Source: JALHFZ01 sp963674625 (lineage in GTDB: Bacteria > Synergistota > Synergistia > Synergistales > Aminobacteriaceae). From it: 64,000 nucleotides of DNA. The position numbers and the translations under genes were made by a program. The notes beneath the pieces were generated by a model, which worked only from the letters and a program-made list of their open reading frames with translations, searched no databases and was not told the DNA's origin. Shown piece by piece: positions 1 to 8,703 of this stretch (the stretch's first letter is position 1; each line of letters opens with the position of its first letter). Location: the NCBI GenBank assembly GCA_963674625.2, contig CAXXXO010000002.1, forward strand, positions 62,001 to 126,000, written 5' to 3'.

Positions 1-432
1 GACGGCATGGGAGAGGACGACTGGATGGGGTGGGCTCTCATGACTGCCCGTCTCGGAGAAAAAATCCAGATCGTCGGAGACGACCTCTTTGTCACCAATC
101 CGGAGAAGCTCCGGCGGGGAATTGAGGAAGGGGTCGCCAATGCGGTTCTCATAAAGCTCAACCAGATCGGCACCCTTTCGGAAACCCTGAACGTCATCGC
201 CCTGGCGAAAAGATACAGCTATGCCACGGTGATCTCCCACCGGTCGGGTGAGACTGACGATGCCTTCATCAGCGACCTTGCCGTAGGGACGGGAGCCGGA
301 CAGATCAAGACGGGCGCCCCGGCCCGGATCGACCGGGTGGCAAAATACAATCAGCTTCTGAGGATTGCCGAGGATCTGGAGCGGGCGCCCTATGCCCGGC
401 TGTCCCAGTTTCGGGGAAATCCCAACAGATAA
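1..432 (+). CDS. eno: enolase, C-terminal part (5' end outside window)
   Basis: Enolase (2-phosphoglycerate to phosphoenolpyruvate, cytosolic glycolysis). Only the last 143 residues are present; the frame is open from base 1 and begins DGMGEDDW, just after the Mg-ligand glutamate of the family. Visible active-site landmarks: GDD at fragment residues 26-28 (Mg ligand), the lysine in LIKLNQIGT (52), SHRSGETDD (79-87) with the substrate-binding loop, and IKTGAPAR with the second lysine (103). The C-terminus is normal in length, so this is truncated by the window only. ridA follows after 34 bases. Confidence 0.97.
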   Translation, partial: DGMGEDDWMGWALMTARLGEKIQIVGDDLFVTNPEKLRRGIEEGVANAVLIKLNQIGTLSETLNVIALAKRYSYATVISHRSGETDDAFISDLAVGTGAGQIKTGAPARIDRVAKYNQLLRIAEDLERAPYARLSQFRGNPNR

Positions 433-466
433 AACCATCCATACAATCTGCGAAGGAGGAATACCA

Positions 467-847
467 GTGAAAAAGATCATTTCCACAGCAAATGCTCCTG
501 CGGCAGTGGGTCCCTACAGCCAGGCCGTCAAGGCCGGACCCTTTCTCTTCTGTTCAGGGCAGATATGCCTCGACCCGTCGACAGGTCAGTTTGTCGAAGG
601 GGGCGTGAAGGAACAGGCGGAGCAGGTTATGAAGAATGTGAAGGCAGTCCTCGAGGCTGCCGGATATACTCTGGCCGACGTGATCAAGGCCACCGTTTTC
701 GCCGCGGACATGAAGGACTTTTCAACGGTGAACGGTGTCTATGCGTCCTATTTCGAGAAAGAGCCTCCTGCACGGTCCTTCGTCGAGGTGAGCGCCCTGC
801 CGAAAGGAGCCCTGGTGGAAGTTGAAGTCATCGCCTGGAAAGAATAG
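467..847 (+). CDS. ridA: RidA family reactive enamine/imine deaminase
   Basis: RidA (YjgF/YER057c/UK114) hydrolyses reactive enamines and imines made by PLP enzymes such as threonine dehydratase, protecting metabolism; cytosolic homotrimer. The 126-residue product matches the family length and shows GPYSQA near residue 16, FCSGQ near 28 and the catalytic arginine in PARSFVEV (R103). The start is GTG, chosen because it follows GGAGGA (455-460) by 6 bases and gives the usual N-terminus; an upstream ATG at 365 lies inside eno. The 3' end overlaps the first candidate rex start by 26 bases. Confidence 0.95.
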   Translation: MKKIISTANAPAAVGPYSQAVKAGPFLFCSGQICLDPSTGQFVEGGVKEQAEQVMKNVKAVLEAAGYTLADVIKATVFAADMKDFSTVNGVYASYFEKEPPARSFVEVSALPKGALVEVEVIAWKE

Positions 848-1532
848 CCCCGGGAAAAAAGGGAAAAGAACCCTCTCATCCTCTCCGCAGAACGAAGGTG
901 AGAAGCTGAAGATCGCCGAACCCACCATCGAACGCCTTGTACAGTATCAGCGCCTCCTCGAGCAGCTTGCGGAAGAGGGACGGAAGGTCGTCTCTTCCCA
1001 GGAGATGGGAGAGATTCTCTCCTTCAAGGCAAGCCAGGTTCGAAAAGACCTTTCCTATTTCGGCGAGATCGGGAAGAGGGGCGTGGGGTACCACGTGGAC
1101 AGGCTGCACAATCATATCGGTTCGATTCTCTCCTCCCCTAGGCAATGGTCCATCGCCCTGGCAGGGGTAGGGAAGCTCGGCCAGGCCCTCCTGGGGTACA
1201 AGCCTTTTCAGAACGATAAATTCCTGATCAAGGCGCTTTTTGATGTCAATCCTTCGAAGATCGGCAGTGAATTTCGCGGAATTCCCTGCTGGTCCCTTGA
1301 AGACGCACCACGGATAATCAAGCAGGAAAAAATCGAGGTCCTCATCCTGACCGTTCCTGCCGAGTCGGCGCAGCAGGTGGTCGACAAAGTCTCGGAAGCC
1401 GAGGGAATAAAGGGCATTCTGAACTTTTCCCCGGTATCCATAACGGTCCCGGAGCGTATTCTCGTCTATGCCGTGGATATCTCCGTGGAACTCGAAAAGC
1501 TTCTTTTCTATCTCAAGCACAAAGAGAGCTAG
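822..1532 (+). CDS. rex: redox-sensing transcriptional repressor Rex
   Basis: Rex dimer binds operators in fermentative and respiratory genes at low NADH/NAD+ and releases when NADH rises. Up to 236 residues: winged-helix DNA-binding domain about 30-95 with recognition region SQVRKDLSYFG, Rossmann domain with GVGKLG (115-120) and FDVNPSKIG after strand 2 (D141), C-terminal swapped helix. The start is uncertain. ATG 822 overlaps ridA and adds about 30 basic, low-complexity residues not usual for Rex, whereas family members start near KIAEPTIERL; a CTG at 906 preceded by AGGTGAG is an alternative. The ATG is given because it is the only in-frame ATG/GTG/TTG I found near the expected N-terminus. 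Confidence 0.93.
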   Translation: MKSSPGKNSPGKKGKRTLSSSPQNEGEKLKIAEPTIERLVQYQRLLEQLAEEGRKVVSSQEMGEILSFKASQVRKDLSYFGEIGKRGVGYHVDRLHNHIGSILSSPRQWSIALAGVGKLGQALLGYKPFQNDKFLIKALFDVNPSKIGSEFRGIPCWSLEDAPRIIKQEKIEVLILTVPAESAQQVVDKVSEAEGIKGILNFSPVSITVPERILVYAVDISVELEKLLFYLKHKES

Positions 1533-1536
1533 CTTT

Positions 1537-1545
1537 TGGTACAAT
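1537..1545 (+). promoter_or_regulatory. candidate extended -10 promoter for yajC-secDF
   Basis: TGGTACAAT (TG, one base, TACAAT at 1540-1545) sits just after the rex stop and about 55 bases before the yajC start. No good -35 is visible at 17 bases upstream, which is tolerated by extended -10 promoters. Inference only. Confidence 0.4.
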
Positions 1546-1599
1546 ATGCGGGGCCGAAAAGCCGGCCCGCACTTTATCTCTATCAAGGAGGCGTTATAT

Positions 1600-1953
1600 T
1601 TGGAACAGCAGTGCGGACAGTTAACGGGCGGAGGGCAGGGGGGGCTCATGGGAATGCTCTTCCCCCTTGCAATCTTTGTAGTCATCTTCTACTTCTTCAT
1701 CATCCGGCCCCAGAAGAAGCGGCAGAGGGCCCAGGACGAACTTCTCTCCTCCCTGTCGAGGGGAGACCAGATCGTCACCATAGGCGGTTTCTTCGGGACA
1801 ATCCGGGAAGTGAAGGATGACAGCCTTGTGGTCGAAGTCGCCGACGGTGTGAAGATGCGCATACTCAAATCGGCGGTAGCGACGAAACGAGCTCCTGCAG
1901 CTTCTCAGCCGAAGGAGACTCCTGTCGTTTCCGGTGAAGAGGAAAAGCACTGA
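1600..1953 (+). CDS. yajC: preprotein translocase subunit YajC
   Basis: YajC is the small inner-membrane partner of SecDF in the Sec translocase. 117 residues: Gly-rich N-terminus, one transmembrane helix about 16-36 (MGMLFPLAIFVVIFYFF), then the family signature IIRPQKKRQ and a cytosolic SH3-like domain with GDQIVTIGGFFGTI. The start is TTG, supported by AAGGAGG (1585-1591) eight bases upstream and by typical YajC length; longer ATG readings run back into rex. It heads yajC-secD-secF, the common order. Confidence 0.94.
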   Translation: MEQQCGQLTGGGQGGLMGMLFPLAIFVVIFYFFIIRPQKKRQRAQDELLSSLSRGDQIVTIGGFFGTIREVKDDSLVVEVADGVKMRILKSAVATKRAPAASQPKETPVVSGEEEKH

Positions 1954-2066
1954 AGCTGAAAAATGATTCGTAAATGGGCGGAGAGGACGTCCCAGGACGG
2001 CCTCTCTGCCTGCAGGAAATACCGCAGCAGAGATTCAATTCGCGGAATGTTCAGGAGGGAAAAAAT

Positions 2067-3464
2067 ATGCTCAGACGAGACCGCTGGCGGCTTGGAATAG
2101 TCGCCGTAGTGGTACTTGCGGCCCTTGCGACGGTCTTTCCCATCAAGGGAAAGATCAACCTCGGGCTTGATCTGAAGGGCGGAGCCCATATCGTCCTTCA
2201 GGCAAGGGAAACAGCTGAGAACAAGGTGACGGAGGACAGCATCGAGCGCCTTCTCGCCGTTCTTCGTAACAGGGTGGACCAGTACGGCGTGGCGGAACCG
2301 GTAATACAGAGAGAAGGCCGGGACCGGGTCATCGTCGACCTGCCCGGAATACAGGACCCCGACGCGGCTCTCGATCTGATCGGCAAGACCGCCCAGCTTG
2401 AGTTCCGGGCGGTGGAACAGGCTACCCAGTCCGTCCCTCCCGGTCCCCAGCGGCCGAATTACGACAGCGACGAAGAGTTCCGCCTGGCCCAGGAACGCTG
2501 GAACAAGGCGAAGGCTGATATCGCCGCAATGAAGGACACCCTTCAGGAGCGCGGAAAAGCCATTGAAGGTTCCCTTGTCACAAGGGATGAAGAAGGCCGG
2601 TATTTCCTCCTCGGAGGAGTTCTCGTGGGAGGAAAGGAACTGGTGGATGCGAAAACCCAGTACGACAATCTCGGCCGGGCAGTGGTGAGCATCTCCTTCA
2701 GCAGCGAGGGAGCGAAGCTCTTCGACAAGGCGACGGCGGATAACGTGGGGCGGCAGGTAGCCATCGTCCTCGACGGAATCGTCATCTCCGCTCCTGTTGT
2801 TCAGGAGCGAATCACCGGCGGAAACGCCCAGATTTCGGGTCGGTTCACTCCCCAGGAGGCGGGGAGGCTTGCCATCATGCTGAGGGCAGGAGCTCTTCCC
2901 ATCGCCGTCGAGGTCATCGAAAACCGCTCCGTGGGACCGAGCCTCGGAACCGACTCCATCAATTCGGGGATTCGGGCCGGCCTTATAGGTGCCGCCCTTG
3001 TCTTCCTCTTCATGCTGCTGTACTACCGCCTGCTCGGCATTGCGGCCGACACGGCGCTTGCAGTGACGATCCTGCTCGTCTTCGCCGGGCTCATCGCCCT
3101 GAAAGCCACCCTGACCCTTCCCGGAATCGCGGGAATCGTGCTCACCATAGGGATGGCGGTGGACGGCAATGTCCTCATCTACGAGAGAATGAAAGAGGAG
3201 ATGAAGGCTGGAAAAACTCCCCTGGCGGCCATTGACGCCGGGTTCAAGAAGGCCCTCTCCAGCATTCTCGACTCGAACATCACGACCCTCATCGCCGCCG
3301 CCGTGCTCTTCTACTTCGGCAGCGGTCCCGTGCGGGGATTCGCGGTGACCCTGAGCGTCGGCATCGTTTCGAGCGTCTTCTGCAACGTCCTCGTGACCAG
3401 GGCTCTCCTTCAGTATTTCATGGGAGGACGGGGAGCGGCGGGAACGCTGCTGCGCCGGTCCTAG
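2067..3464 (+). CDS. secD: protein translocase subunit SecD
   Basis: SecD is an RND-like membrane protein that uses the proton motive force to pull secreted proteins out of SecYEG. 465 residues: first transmembrane helix about 8-25, motif LGLDLKGG (32-39), a periplasmic P1-type domain, then a five-helix bundle from about residue 295 with GMAVDGNVLIYERM, the conserved Asp region of helix 4. Start ATG follows AGGAGGG (2053-2059). It lies 113 bases after yajC and 11 before secF; the partner SecF is encoded separately, not fused. Confidence 0.97.
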   Translation: MLRRDRWRLGIVAVVVLAALATVFPIKGKINLGLDLKGGAHIVLQARETAENKVTEDSIERLLAVLRNRVDQYGVAEPVIQREGRDRVIVDLPGIQDPDAALDLIGKTAQLEFRAVEQATQSVPPGPQRPNYDSDEEFRLAQERWNKAKADIAAMKDTLQERGKAIEGSLVTRDEEGRYFLLGGVLVGGKELVDAKTQYDNLGRAVVSISFSSEGAKLFDKATADNVGRQVAIVLDGIVISAPVVQERITGGNAQISGRFTPQEAGRLAIMLRAGALPIAVEVIENRSVGPSLGTDSINSGIRAGLIGAALVFLFMLLYYRLLGIAADTALAVTILLVFAGLIALKATLTLPGIAGIVLTIGMAVDGNVLIYERMKEEMKAGKTPLAAIDAGFKKALSSILDSNITTLIAAAVLFYFGSGPVRGFAVTLSVGIVSSVFCNVLVTRALLQYFMGGRGAAGTLLRRS

Positions 3465-3475
3465 AGGAGACAATC

Positions 3476-4348
3476 ATGAAAATATTCTTCATCGACTTCA
3501 TGAAACAGCGCAAAACGGCCCTTCTTCTCAGCCTTATCCTTTTAGTCGCGAGCCTTGGGCTGATCGTGACCAGGGGGCTGAACCTCGGAATCGACTTCAC
3601 CGGCGGCAACGTGGTCCAGGTGGAATTCTCCCAGCCTGTTCCCGTAGCAGAGGTCAGGGATATTCTTTCCTCCGTCGGCCAGCAGGGTGCGGTGATCCAG
3701 GCCTACGGCGATCGCGGGATGATCATCCGCATAAGCGCCAATGAAGAATCGGTCCGCAAACAGGTAGTGGATGCCCTTCGGGCCAGGGAGGCCGGGATGC
3801 AGGTCATCCGGCTCGAAAAGGTCGGCCCCGTCGTGGGGTCCGAACTCAGGAAAGAGGCGGTCATCGCCCTTCTTCTCGCCCTCGCTGGAATTTTGGCCTA
3901 CATTACCGTCCGCTTCCAGTTCCGCTTCGCTGTCGTCAGCGTGGCGGCACTCGTCCACGACGCGGTGATCACCCTCGGGATATTCAGCCTCACGGGGATG
4001 GAAATATCCTCCTCCTTCATAGCGGCCATTCTCACCATCGTCGGCTATTCACTCAACGATACCATCGTCGTTCTCGACAGGGTGCGGGAGAACTGGAAGT
4101 ATATCCGGGAGAAGGGAATTCTGGATATGCTCAATATGTCCATCAACCAGACTTTCTCCAGGACGATCAATACGTCCCTCACGACGCTTCTGCCGGTGAT
4201 CGCTCTCTACCTGTGGGGCGGCCCGGTCCTTCAAAGCTTCTCCTTCGCCCTTCTGATCGGCATTCTCGTGGGAACCTACAGCTCGATCTACATCGCCTCC
4301 GCTCTGCTCGCAGAATGGTGGATCAAGTCTCCCCAGAAGACCCGCTGA
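3476..4348 (+). CDS. secF: protein translocase subunit SecF
   Basis: SecF pairs with SecD in the auxiliary Sec complex. 290 residues with six predicted helices: helix 1 about 12-31, motif NLGIDFTGGN following it, a short periplasmic domain, then helices containing VGYSLNDTIVVLDRVREN, the family signature in helix 4/5. Start ATG after GAGGAGAC. Last gene of the yajC-secDF unit; a strong terminator follows 24 bases after the stop. Confidence 0.97.
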   Translation: MKIFFIDFMKQRKTALLLSLILLVASLGLIVTRGLNLGIDFTGGNVVQVEFSQPVPVAEVRDILSSVGQQGAVIQAYGDRGMIIRISANEESVRKQVVDALRAREAGMQVIRLEKVGPVVGSELRKEAVIALLLALAGILAYITVRFQFRFAVVSVAALVHDAVITLGIFSLTGMEISSSFIAAILTIVGYSLNDTIVVLDRVRENWKYIREKGILDMLNMSINQTFSRTINTSLTTLLPVIALYLWGGPVLQSFSFALLIGILVGTYSSIYIASALLAEWWIKSPQKTR

Positions 4349-4371
4349 GGGATCAGAAGAAGAGTCTCCTC

Positions 4372-4402
4372 CGGGAGGGCCGCATGCGGCCCTCCCGTTT
4401 TG
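4372..4402 (+). terminator. rho-independent terminator after secF
   Basis: Perfect GC-rich inverted repeat 4372-4397 (CGGGAGGGCC left arm, GGCCCTCCCG right arm, GCATGC at the centre) followed by a T-rich tract TTTTGTTGC. It separates the Sec genes from the trehalose operon. Confidence 0.9.
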
Positions 4403-4414
4403 TTGCTTTCAGTT

Positions 4415-4443
4415 TTGAATACATTGCTCTTTTATGGTATGCT
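4415..4443 (+). promoter_or_regulatory. candidate promoter of the trehalose operon
   Basis: TTGAAT (4415-4420), 17-base spacer, TATGCT (4438-4443). The local DNA is AT-rich compared with the rest of the window, lies between the secF terminator and the DUF5752 start, and would give a 5' leader of about 60 bases. Confidence 0.5.
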
Positions 4444-4512
4444 TATATTCAATGAATCGGGCCGAAAAAGAAGAAAGGGGAGTGAAAAGGCCTGTAAAAA
4501 GGAGGAATATGC

Positions 4513-5184
4513 ATGGACAACAGGGAAAAAATTCTTCCCTTCAAATTTATGGAATGCTCTCTACTGCCTCTCAGCACGGGCATCCGGGTGCAGACCCTTA
4601 GGGAACTGAGGGCAGCTCTGCCGTCGGTTCCGCTGAGCTCCATCTACTACCATTTCTGGGGAAAGATGCTCCGTCCCCATATCGCCGAGTCTGAATACAT
4701 CAACGACTTCGCCTCCTGGGCCGACAGCAGCCTCGGAGCCGTCGAACTCGCAGAGGCATTGAGCGCCATCAACCCGGTCTCCTCGGATCTCGAAGAGATT
4801 CGCGCCATTCTGGCGGACATCTTTGACGGCCATCTCGAAGACGGAGATTTCCTGAGCTGGAAAAAAGGAGAACGAGAATTTTACTTCATCGCCTGCAGAA
4901 AACTCATGTTCGACACGGGGAGAGAGACGGCCGAACTGAGGGATTTTCCCCTGGCGGTGAAGACGGCGAGCCGGCAGAGCCTGTTCCATCATTTTCTCGA
5001 TGCGAGAAGGCGTTCGTCAGAGGGGAAGGATGATTTCACCCTCTGGCTCGAGCAGTTCGGAGAACGGACCCGGTCAGTCCGAAGGAGTCTCGAAAGAGTG
5101 GATACCTATCTCTTCTCCCTCGGGGAGCTCCGGAACCAGATAGTATCCATACTGGAAAAAGGTCTGCAGGAGGGGGGAGAATGA
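4513..5184 (+). CDS. DUF5752 family protein, trehalose synthase partner
   Basis: A 223-residue soluble protein resembling the DUF5752 family, which is known mainly as a neighbour of TreT-type trehalose synthase genes; its biochemical role is unknown to me. Visible landmarks are an opening segment LPFKFMECSLLPLSTGIRV, the SSIYYHFWGK stretch about residues 42-51, and FASWADSSLG about 66-75. There are no membrane segments or signal peptide. Start ATG follows AAAGGAGG with normal spacing. The stop overlaps the treT start (ATGA), indicating coupled translation and probably a stoichiometric or regulatory link with TreT, which is inference. Confidence 0.8.
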   Translation: MDNREKILPFKFMECSLLPLSTGIRVQTLRELRAALPSVPLSSIYYHFWGKMLRPHIAESEYINDFASWADSSLGAVELAEALSAINPVSSDLEEIRAILADIFDGHLEDGDFLSWKKGEREFYFIACRKLMFDTGRETAELRDFPLAVKTASRQSLFHHFLDARRRSSEGKDDFTLWLEQFGERTRSVRRSLERVDTYLFSLGELRNQIVSILEKGLQEGGE

Positions 5185-6425
5185 CCATGTCTTCAATGCT
5201 GAAACAATACGGTGAGGTCATCGGTTTCCCCGCAATGGACGGACTGATGGCCATCGCCGAGAGACTTCAGGGGAAAAAAATAGTCCACGTGAATTCCACC
5301 AAGGCCGGCGGAGGGGTGGCCGAGATCCTGCTTTCCATGGTCCCTCTCTCCCGGGAACTCGGTCTCGACGTATCCTGGGAGGTTATAGAAGGAGATCCGG
5401 CTTTTTTCGCCTGCACGAAGACTCTGCATAATTCCCTCCAGGGGATGGCCGGAGGTCTTTCCGATGTTCAGGCCGAGGCCTATATGGAGACGAACAGAAG
5501 AAATGCCGAAAGGCTGCGGCCGATCCTTGAAGAGGCCGACTACGTCTTCATCCACGACCCTCAGCCCGCCGCCCTTTTGAACCTCATGCCGGGAAGAAAG
5601 GGGAAATGGGTCTGGCGCTGCCATATCGACGTGAGCGCCCCGAACCGGAGCGTCTGGCGCTTCGTAAAGAAACAGGTGGAAGGGTTTGATGCCTCGATCT
5701 TCTCCCTGCCCGATTTCGCCCAGCCGCTGCCCCATCCCCAATATCTCATCACTCCGAGCATCGATCCCCTGAGCGAGAAAAACATCCCCCTTCCGAGATC
5801 TGAAGTGGTGAGCACCTGCAGGAATCTCGGGATCGAGCTGGACAAGCCCATGGTTCTCCAGGTCTCCCGCTTCGACCATTTCAAGGATCCCCTGGGAGTG
5901 ATTGAAAGCTACAGGATCGCCAAGGAACACGTGGATATCCGGCTCGTTCTCGCCGGCGGCGGCGCCTCTGACGACCCCGAATCGGGAGAGGTCCTCGAAA
6001 GGGTCCGTGAAGCCGCGGCGGGGGACCCTGATATCTTCGTGCTGCTCCTTCCCTCAGATGCCCACAGGACGATCAACGCCCTCCAGACCGCTTCCGACGT
6101 GATCATGCAGAAGTCGACGAAAGAGGGGTTCGGACTCACGGTGAGCGAGGGAATGTGGAAGAAAAAGCCTGTGATCGGCGGTGACGTGGGAGGGATCCGC
6201 CTCCAGATCATCAACCGCTTCAACGGCTTCCGGGTTCGCTCCCCCGAGGGAGCCGCCATCCGCATACGATACCTTCTGACCCATCGGTGGAAGCGGGAGC
6301 GCATGGGGGTGAACGCCCGGCAGTACGTCCTCGAAAATTTTCTCATCACCGGGCAGCTTCGAAACTATCTCTCCCTGCTCATCTCCCTCGGCGGAGGAGA
6401 AAGTCAATGGGACCGCTGGATTTAG
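5181..6425 (+). CDS. treT: trehalose synthase TreT (GT4, NDP-glucose dependent)
   Basis: TreT makes trehalose in one step from NDP-glucose and glucose (reversible). The 414-residue GT4/GT-B protein carries stretches I recognise from archaeal TreT: VHVNSTKAGGGVAEIL near residue 34, EVIEGDPAFF, FIHDPQPAAL, WRCHIDVSAPNR, SIDPLSEKN, and in the C-terminal nucleotide-sugar domain QVSRFDHFKDP and KEGFGLTVSEGMWKKKPVI with the EX7E motif. Overlaps the DUF5752 stop by ATGA and the otsB start by 19 bases. Product specificity is inferred from family resemblance; a related disaccharide synthase cannot be excluded. Confidence 0.88.
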   Translation: MTMSSMLKQYGEVIGFPAMDGLMAIAERLQGKKIVHVNSTKAGGGVAEILLSMVPLSRELGLDVSWEVIEGDPAFFACTKTLHNSLQGMAGGLSDVQAEAYMETNRRNAERLRPILEEADYVFIHDPQPAALLNLMPGRKGKWVWRCHIDVSAPNRSVWRFVKKQVEGFDASIFSLPDFAQPLPHPQYLITPSIDPLSEKNIPLPRSEVVSTCRNLGIELDKPMVLQVSRFDHFKDPLGVIESYRIAKEHVDIRLVLAGGGASDDPESGEVLERVREAAAGDPDIFVLLLPSDAHRTINALQTASDVIMQKSTKEGFGLTVSEGMWKKKPVIGGDVGGIRLQIINRFNGFRVRSPEGAAIRIRYLLTHRWKRERMGVNARQYVLENFLITGQLRNYLSLLISLGGGESQWDRWI

Positions 6426-7207
6426 GTCTTCCTGGAAAAGGGATCGGCGACCTCGGTCCCTTTTTCGACTCCTTTCTTTCCGCCTGCCCGCTCCTTGTAA
6501 GCGATTATGACGGCACCCTGGCTCCCTTCCGCAAAGAACGGGGCGAGGCAGTTCCCGAGGAGAAGATCCGGCGGCTTCTCATGAAAATCTCCGTGTCCGG
6601 AGGAGACGTAGTGGTTCTCTCCGGAAGAAGGGCTGAGGAGGTTGCAGCCCTTCTCGATCTTCCCCTCGAGATCTGGGGAAGCCACGGCTGGGAGCGCAGA
6701 ACGGCCAGGGGGAAGATCACCACGCCCCCCCTCTCGCCGGAGAATGCCGAAAGGCTTGAATACCTTCGCCGGAAACTTTCTGTTTTTCCGGCGGATGCCC
6801 TGGAGATCAAACCGATCTCCTTCGCCCTTCACTGGCGGGACCGGCCGGAGGTGAAGGATTTCTACTCCCTGAGGTCGGAAAAACTCGCTGCAGCTGCCCT
6901 GGAAAGGGGATTCCAGATCCTTCCCTTCAGCGAGGGAGTCGAGTTCCGCCTTCCCCTCGCGTCGAAGAAGACCGCCATGGAATCCATTCTGAAAGCCCGG
7001 CCCCTTTCTGACCCCGTATGCTATCTGGGGGACGATGTTACCGATGAGGACGCCTTCAAGGCTCTCGACGGAAGAGGGCTCGGGGTCCTCGTGGCCGGGG
7101 AAAACCGCCCCTCGGCCGCCGGGGTATGGATACGACCTTTCTCCGTCGGGACTTTTCTTGCCCTCTGGAGGGACGGACTGACCAGGAAAGGGGAGAATCG
7201 ACAGTGA
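6407..7207 (+). CDS. otsB: trehalose-6-phosphate phosphatase (HAD family)
   Basis: OtsB dephosphorylates trehalose 6-phosphate made by OtsA. 266-residue HAD-IIB phosphatase: motif I DYDGTLAPF with the nucleophile Asp and acid/base Asp, motif II in VVLSGRRAEE, cap region with WGSHGWERR, and motif IV LGDDVTDEDAF near the C-terminus. Start ATG follows GGAGGAGA (6393-6400) and lies inside the treT end. The stop overlaps the otsA GTG start (GTGA), so OtsB and OtsA are coupled. Confidence 0.9.
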   Translation: MGPLDLGLPGKGIGDLGPFFDSFLSACPLLVSDYDGTLAPFRKERGEAVPEEKIRRLLMKISVSGGDVVVLSGRRAEEVAALLDLPLEIWGSHGWERRTARGKITTPPLSPENAERLEYLRRKLSVFPADALEIKPISFALHWRDRPEVKDFYSLRSEKLAAAALERGFQILPFSEGVEFRLPLASKKTAMESILKARPLSDPVCYLGDDVTDEDAFKALDGRGLGVLVAGENRPSAAGVWIRPFSVGTFLALWRDGLTRKGENRQ

Positions 7208-8703
7208 CCGAAAGTTCGGGCAGGCTTCTTGTCGTCTCGAACAGGCTTCCCGTGAGCCTCTCCTACGAGGAGAAGCATCTCTCCGCTTCTCCGGCATCGG
7301 GAGGCCTTGTGACCGCCCTCAGCCCGGTGCTGCGCGACCGGGGCGGTTTCTGGGCCGGCTGGCCCGGGGATGTGCGGAACGTGAGCCTCCGGGAGGTGCG
7401 GGAGATGCTCGAGCCTCTTTCGGCCGAGAGCGGGTACCGCCTTCTGCCCGTCATGCTGACGAGGAAAGACATGGAGGATTTTTACCACGGGTTTTCCAAC
7501 AGCGTCCTCTGGCCCCTCTTCCACGATCTCCAGAGCCGCTGCTCCTTCTCTCCCTCCCATTGGGACGGATATATCCGGGCCAATGAAAAATTCGCATTGG
7601 TGGCGGAAAAGCATTCCCGTCCGGAAGACTTCATCTGGGTGAACGATTACCAGCTTATTCCCCTCGGTGCGATGCTTCAGAAGCGCAATCCGGCCCTTAC
7701 GTCCTCTTTTTTTCTTCATATCCCCTTCCCGAGCGTGGATATCTTCATGAAAATGCCCAAAAGGAAGGAAATACTGATCTTTCTCATGGCCTACTCTTTC
7801 GTCTGCTTCCAGACCCCAAGGGACAAACGGAATTTTCTCGACTGCCTGCGGGTATTTTTCCCGGATATGAAGATCGGAGGAAGGGGGCACATATCGAAGT
7901 TTTCCCTCGAGGGGAAGACGTTCCTCGTGGGAGACCTTCCCATCAGCATCGATTTCAAGGCCTTCACCCACCTGGGATCCTCCAGAAAGGTCATTGCCAG
8001 GTCGCGGCAGATCAGGGAGGAAATCCGGGGCGACCGCTTCATCCTCGGAGTGGACAGGCTCGATTATTCAAAGGGGATTCCCCAGAAGCTTCGGGGATTC
8101 CAGAGGGCTCTTGAACTCTTCCCTGAACTTCGGGAAAAAATGACCCTCTACCAGCTCGTGGTTCCGAGCAGGGAGGCGGTGGAGGAGTACAAGGCCCTCA
8201 AGGAGGAGATAGAACTCCTCGTCAGCAGGATCAACGGAAAATACGGCACGACCCGGTGGATTCCGGTGAACTGGCGGTACGGCTCGGTGCCGAAGGAGGA
8301 ACTTGCCGCCCTCTACCGGGCTGCCGACATGCTCCTCGTCACATCACTGAAAGACGGGATGAATCTCGTCAGCAAGGAGTACTGCGCCTCCAAGGGGCGG
8401 GATGCCGGAGTCCTCATCCTCAGCGAATTTGCCGGAGCGGCCCTTCAGCTTGCCCGGGGGGCGGTCCTCGTAAACCCCTATGACGAGGATGCCATTGCCG
8501 CTTCTCTTCTCCGGGGCTTTACCATGGAGGAAGGGGAAAAGCGGAGACGGATGAATTTTATGCGGAAATCCATTGCCCGGCAGAATGTCTTCTGGTGGGT
8601 GGATAATTTCCTTCGGGCCGCATCAGGAAAAAAGCTTTCGGACTTTTCCTCCCGGGAAATTCCGACGCTGTGGCCGGGAATCGAGGAAAATACTGAAGCA
8701 TAA
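7204..8703 (+). CDS. otsA: trehalose-6-phosphate synthase (GT20)
   Basis: OtsA transfers glucose from UDP-glucose to glucose 6-phosphate. 499 residues, GT20 landmarks in order: VVSNRLPVS at the N-terminus, FWAGWPGD, FSNSVLWPLFH, WVNDYQLIP, FLHIPFPSVDIF, the donor-site pair in GVDRLDYSKG, INGKYGTTRW, LKDGMNLVSKEY and LSEFAGAA. Start GTG overlaps the otsB stop with GGGGAG upstream. The insert with GGRGHISKF in the mid region is longer than in E. coli OtsA. Glucosylglycerol-phosphate synthase is a related alternative; the OtsB neighbour favours trehalose. Confidence 0.88.
   Translation: MTESSGRLLVVSNRLPVSLSYEEKHLSASPASGGLVTALSPVLRDRGGFWAGWPGDVRNVSLREVREMLEPLSAESGYRLLPVMLTRKDMEDFYHGFSNSVLWPLFHDLQSRCSFSPSHWDGYIRANEKFALVAEKHSRPEDFIWVNDYQLIPLGAMLQKRNPALTSSFFLHIPFPSVDIFMKMPKRKEILIFLMAYSFVCFQTPRDKRNFLDCLRVFFPDMKIGGRGHISKFSLEGKTFLVGDLPISIDFKAFTHLGSSRKVIARSRQIREEIRGDRFILGVDRLDYSKGIPQKLRGFQRALELFPELREKMTLYQLVVPSREAVEEYKALKEEIELLVSRINGKYGTTRWIPVNWRYGSVPKEELAALYRAADMLLVTSLKDGMNLVSKEYCASKGRDAGVLILSEFAGAALQLARGAVLVNPYDEDAIAASLLRGFTMEEGEKRRRMNFMRKSIARQNVFWWVDNFLRAASGKKLSDFSSREIPTLWPGIEENTEA

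Noticed and set aside
1905..3473. Minus-strand frame of 522 codons opposite secD
   Set aside because: Antisense to secD, no conserved motifs, composition typical of reverse-complement frames.
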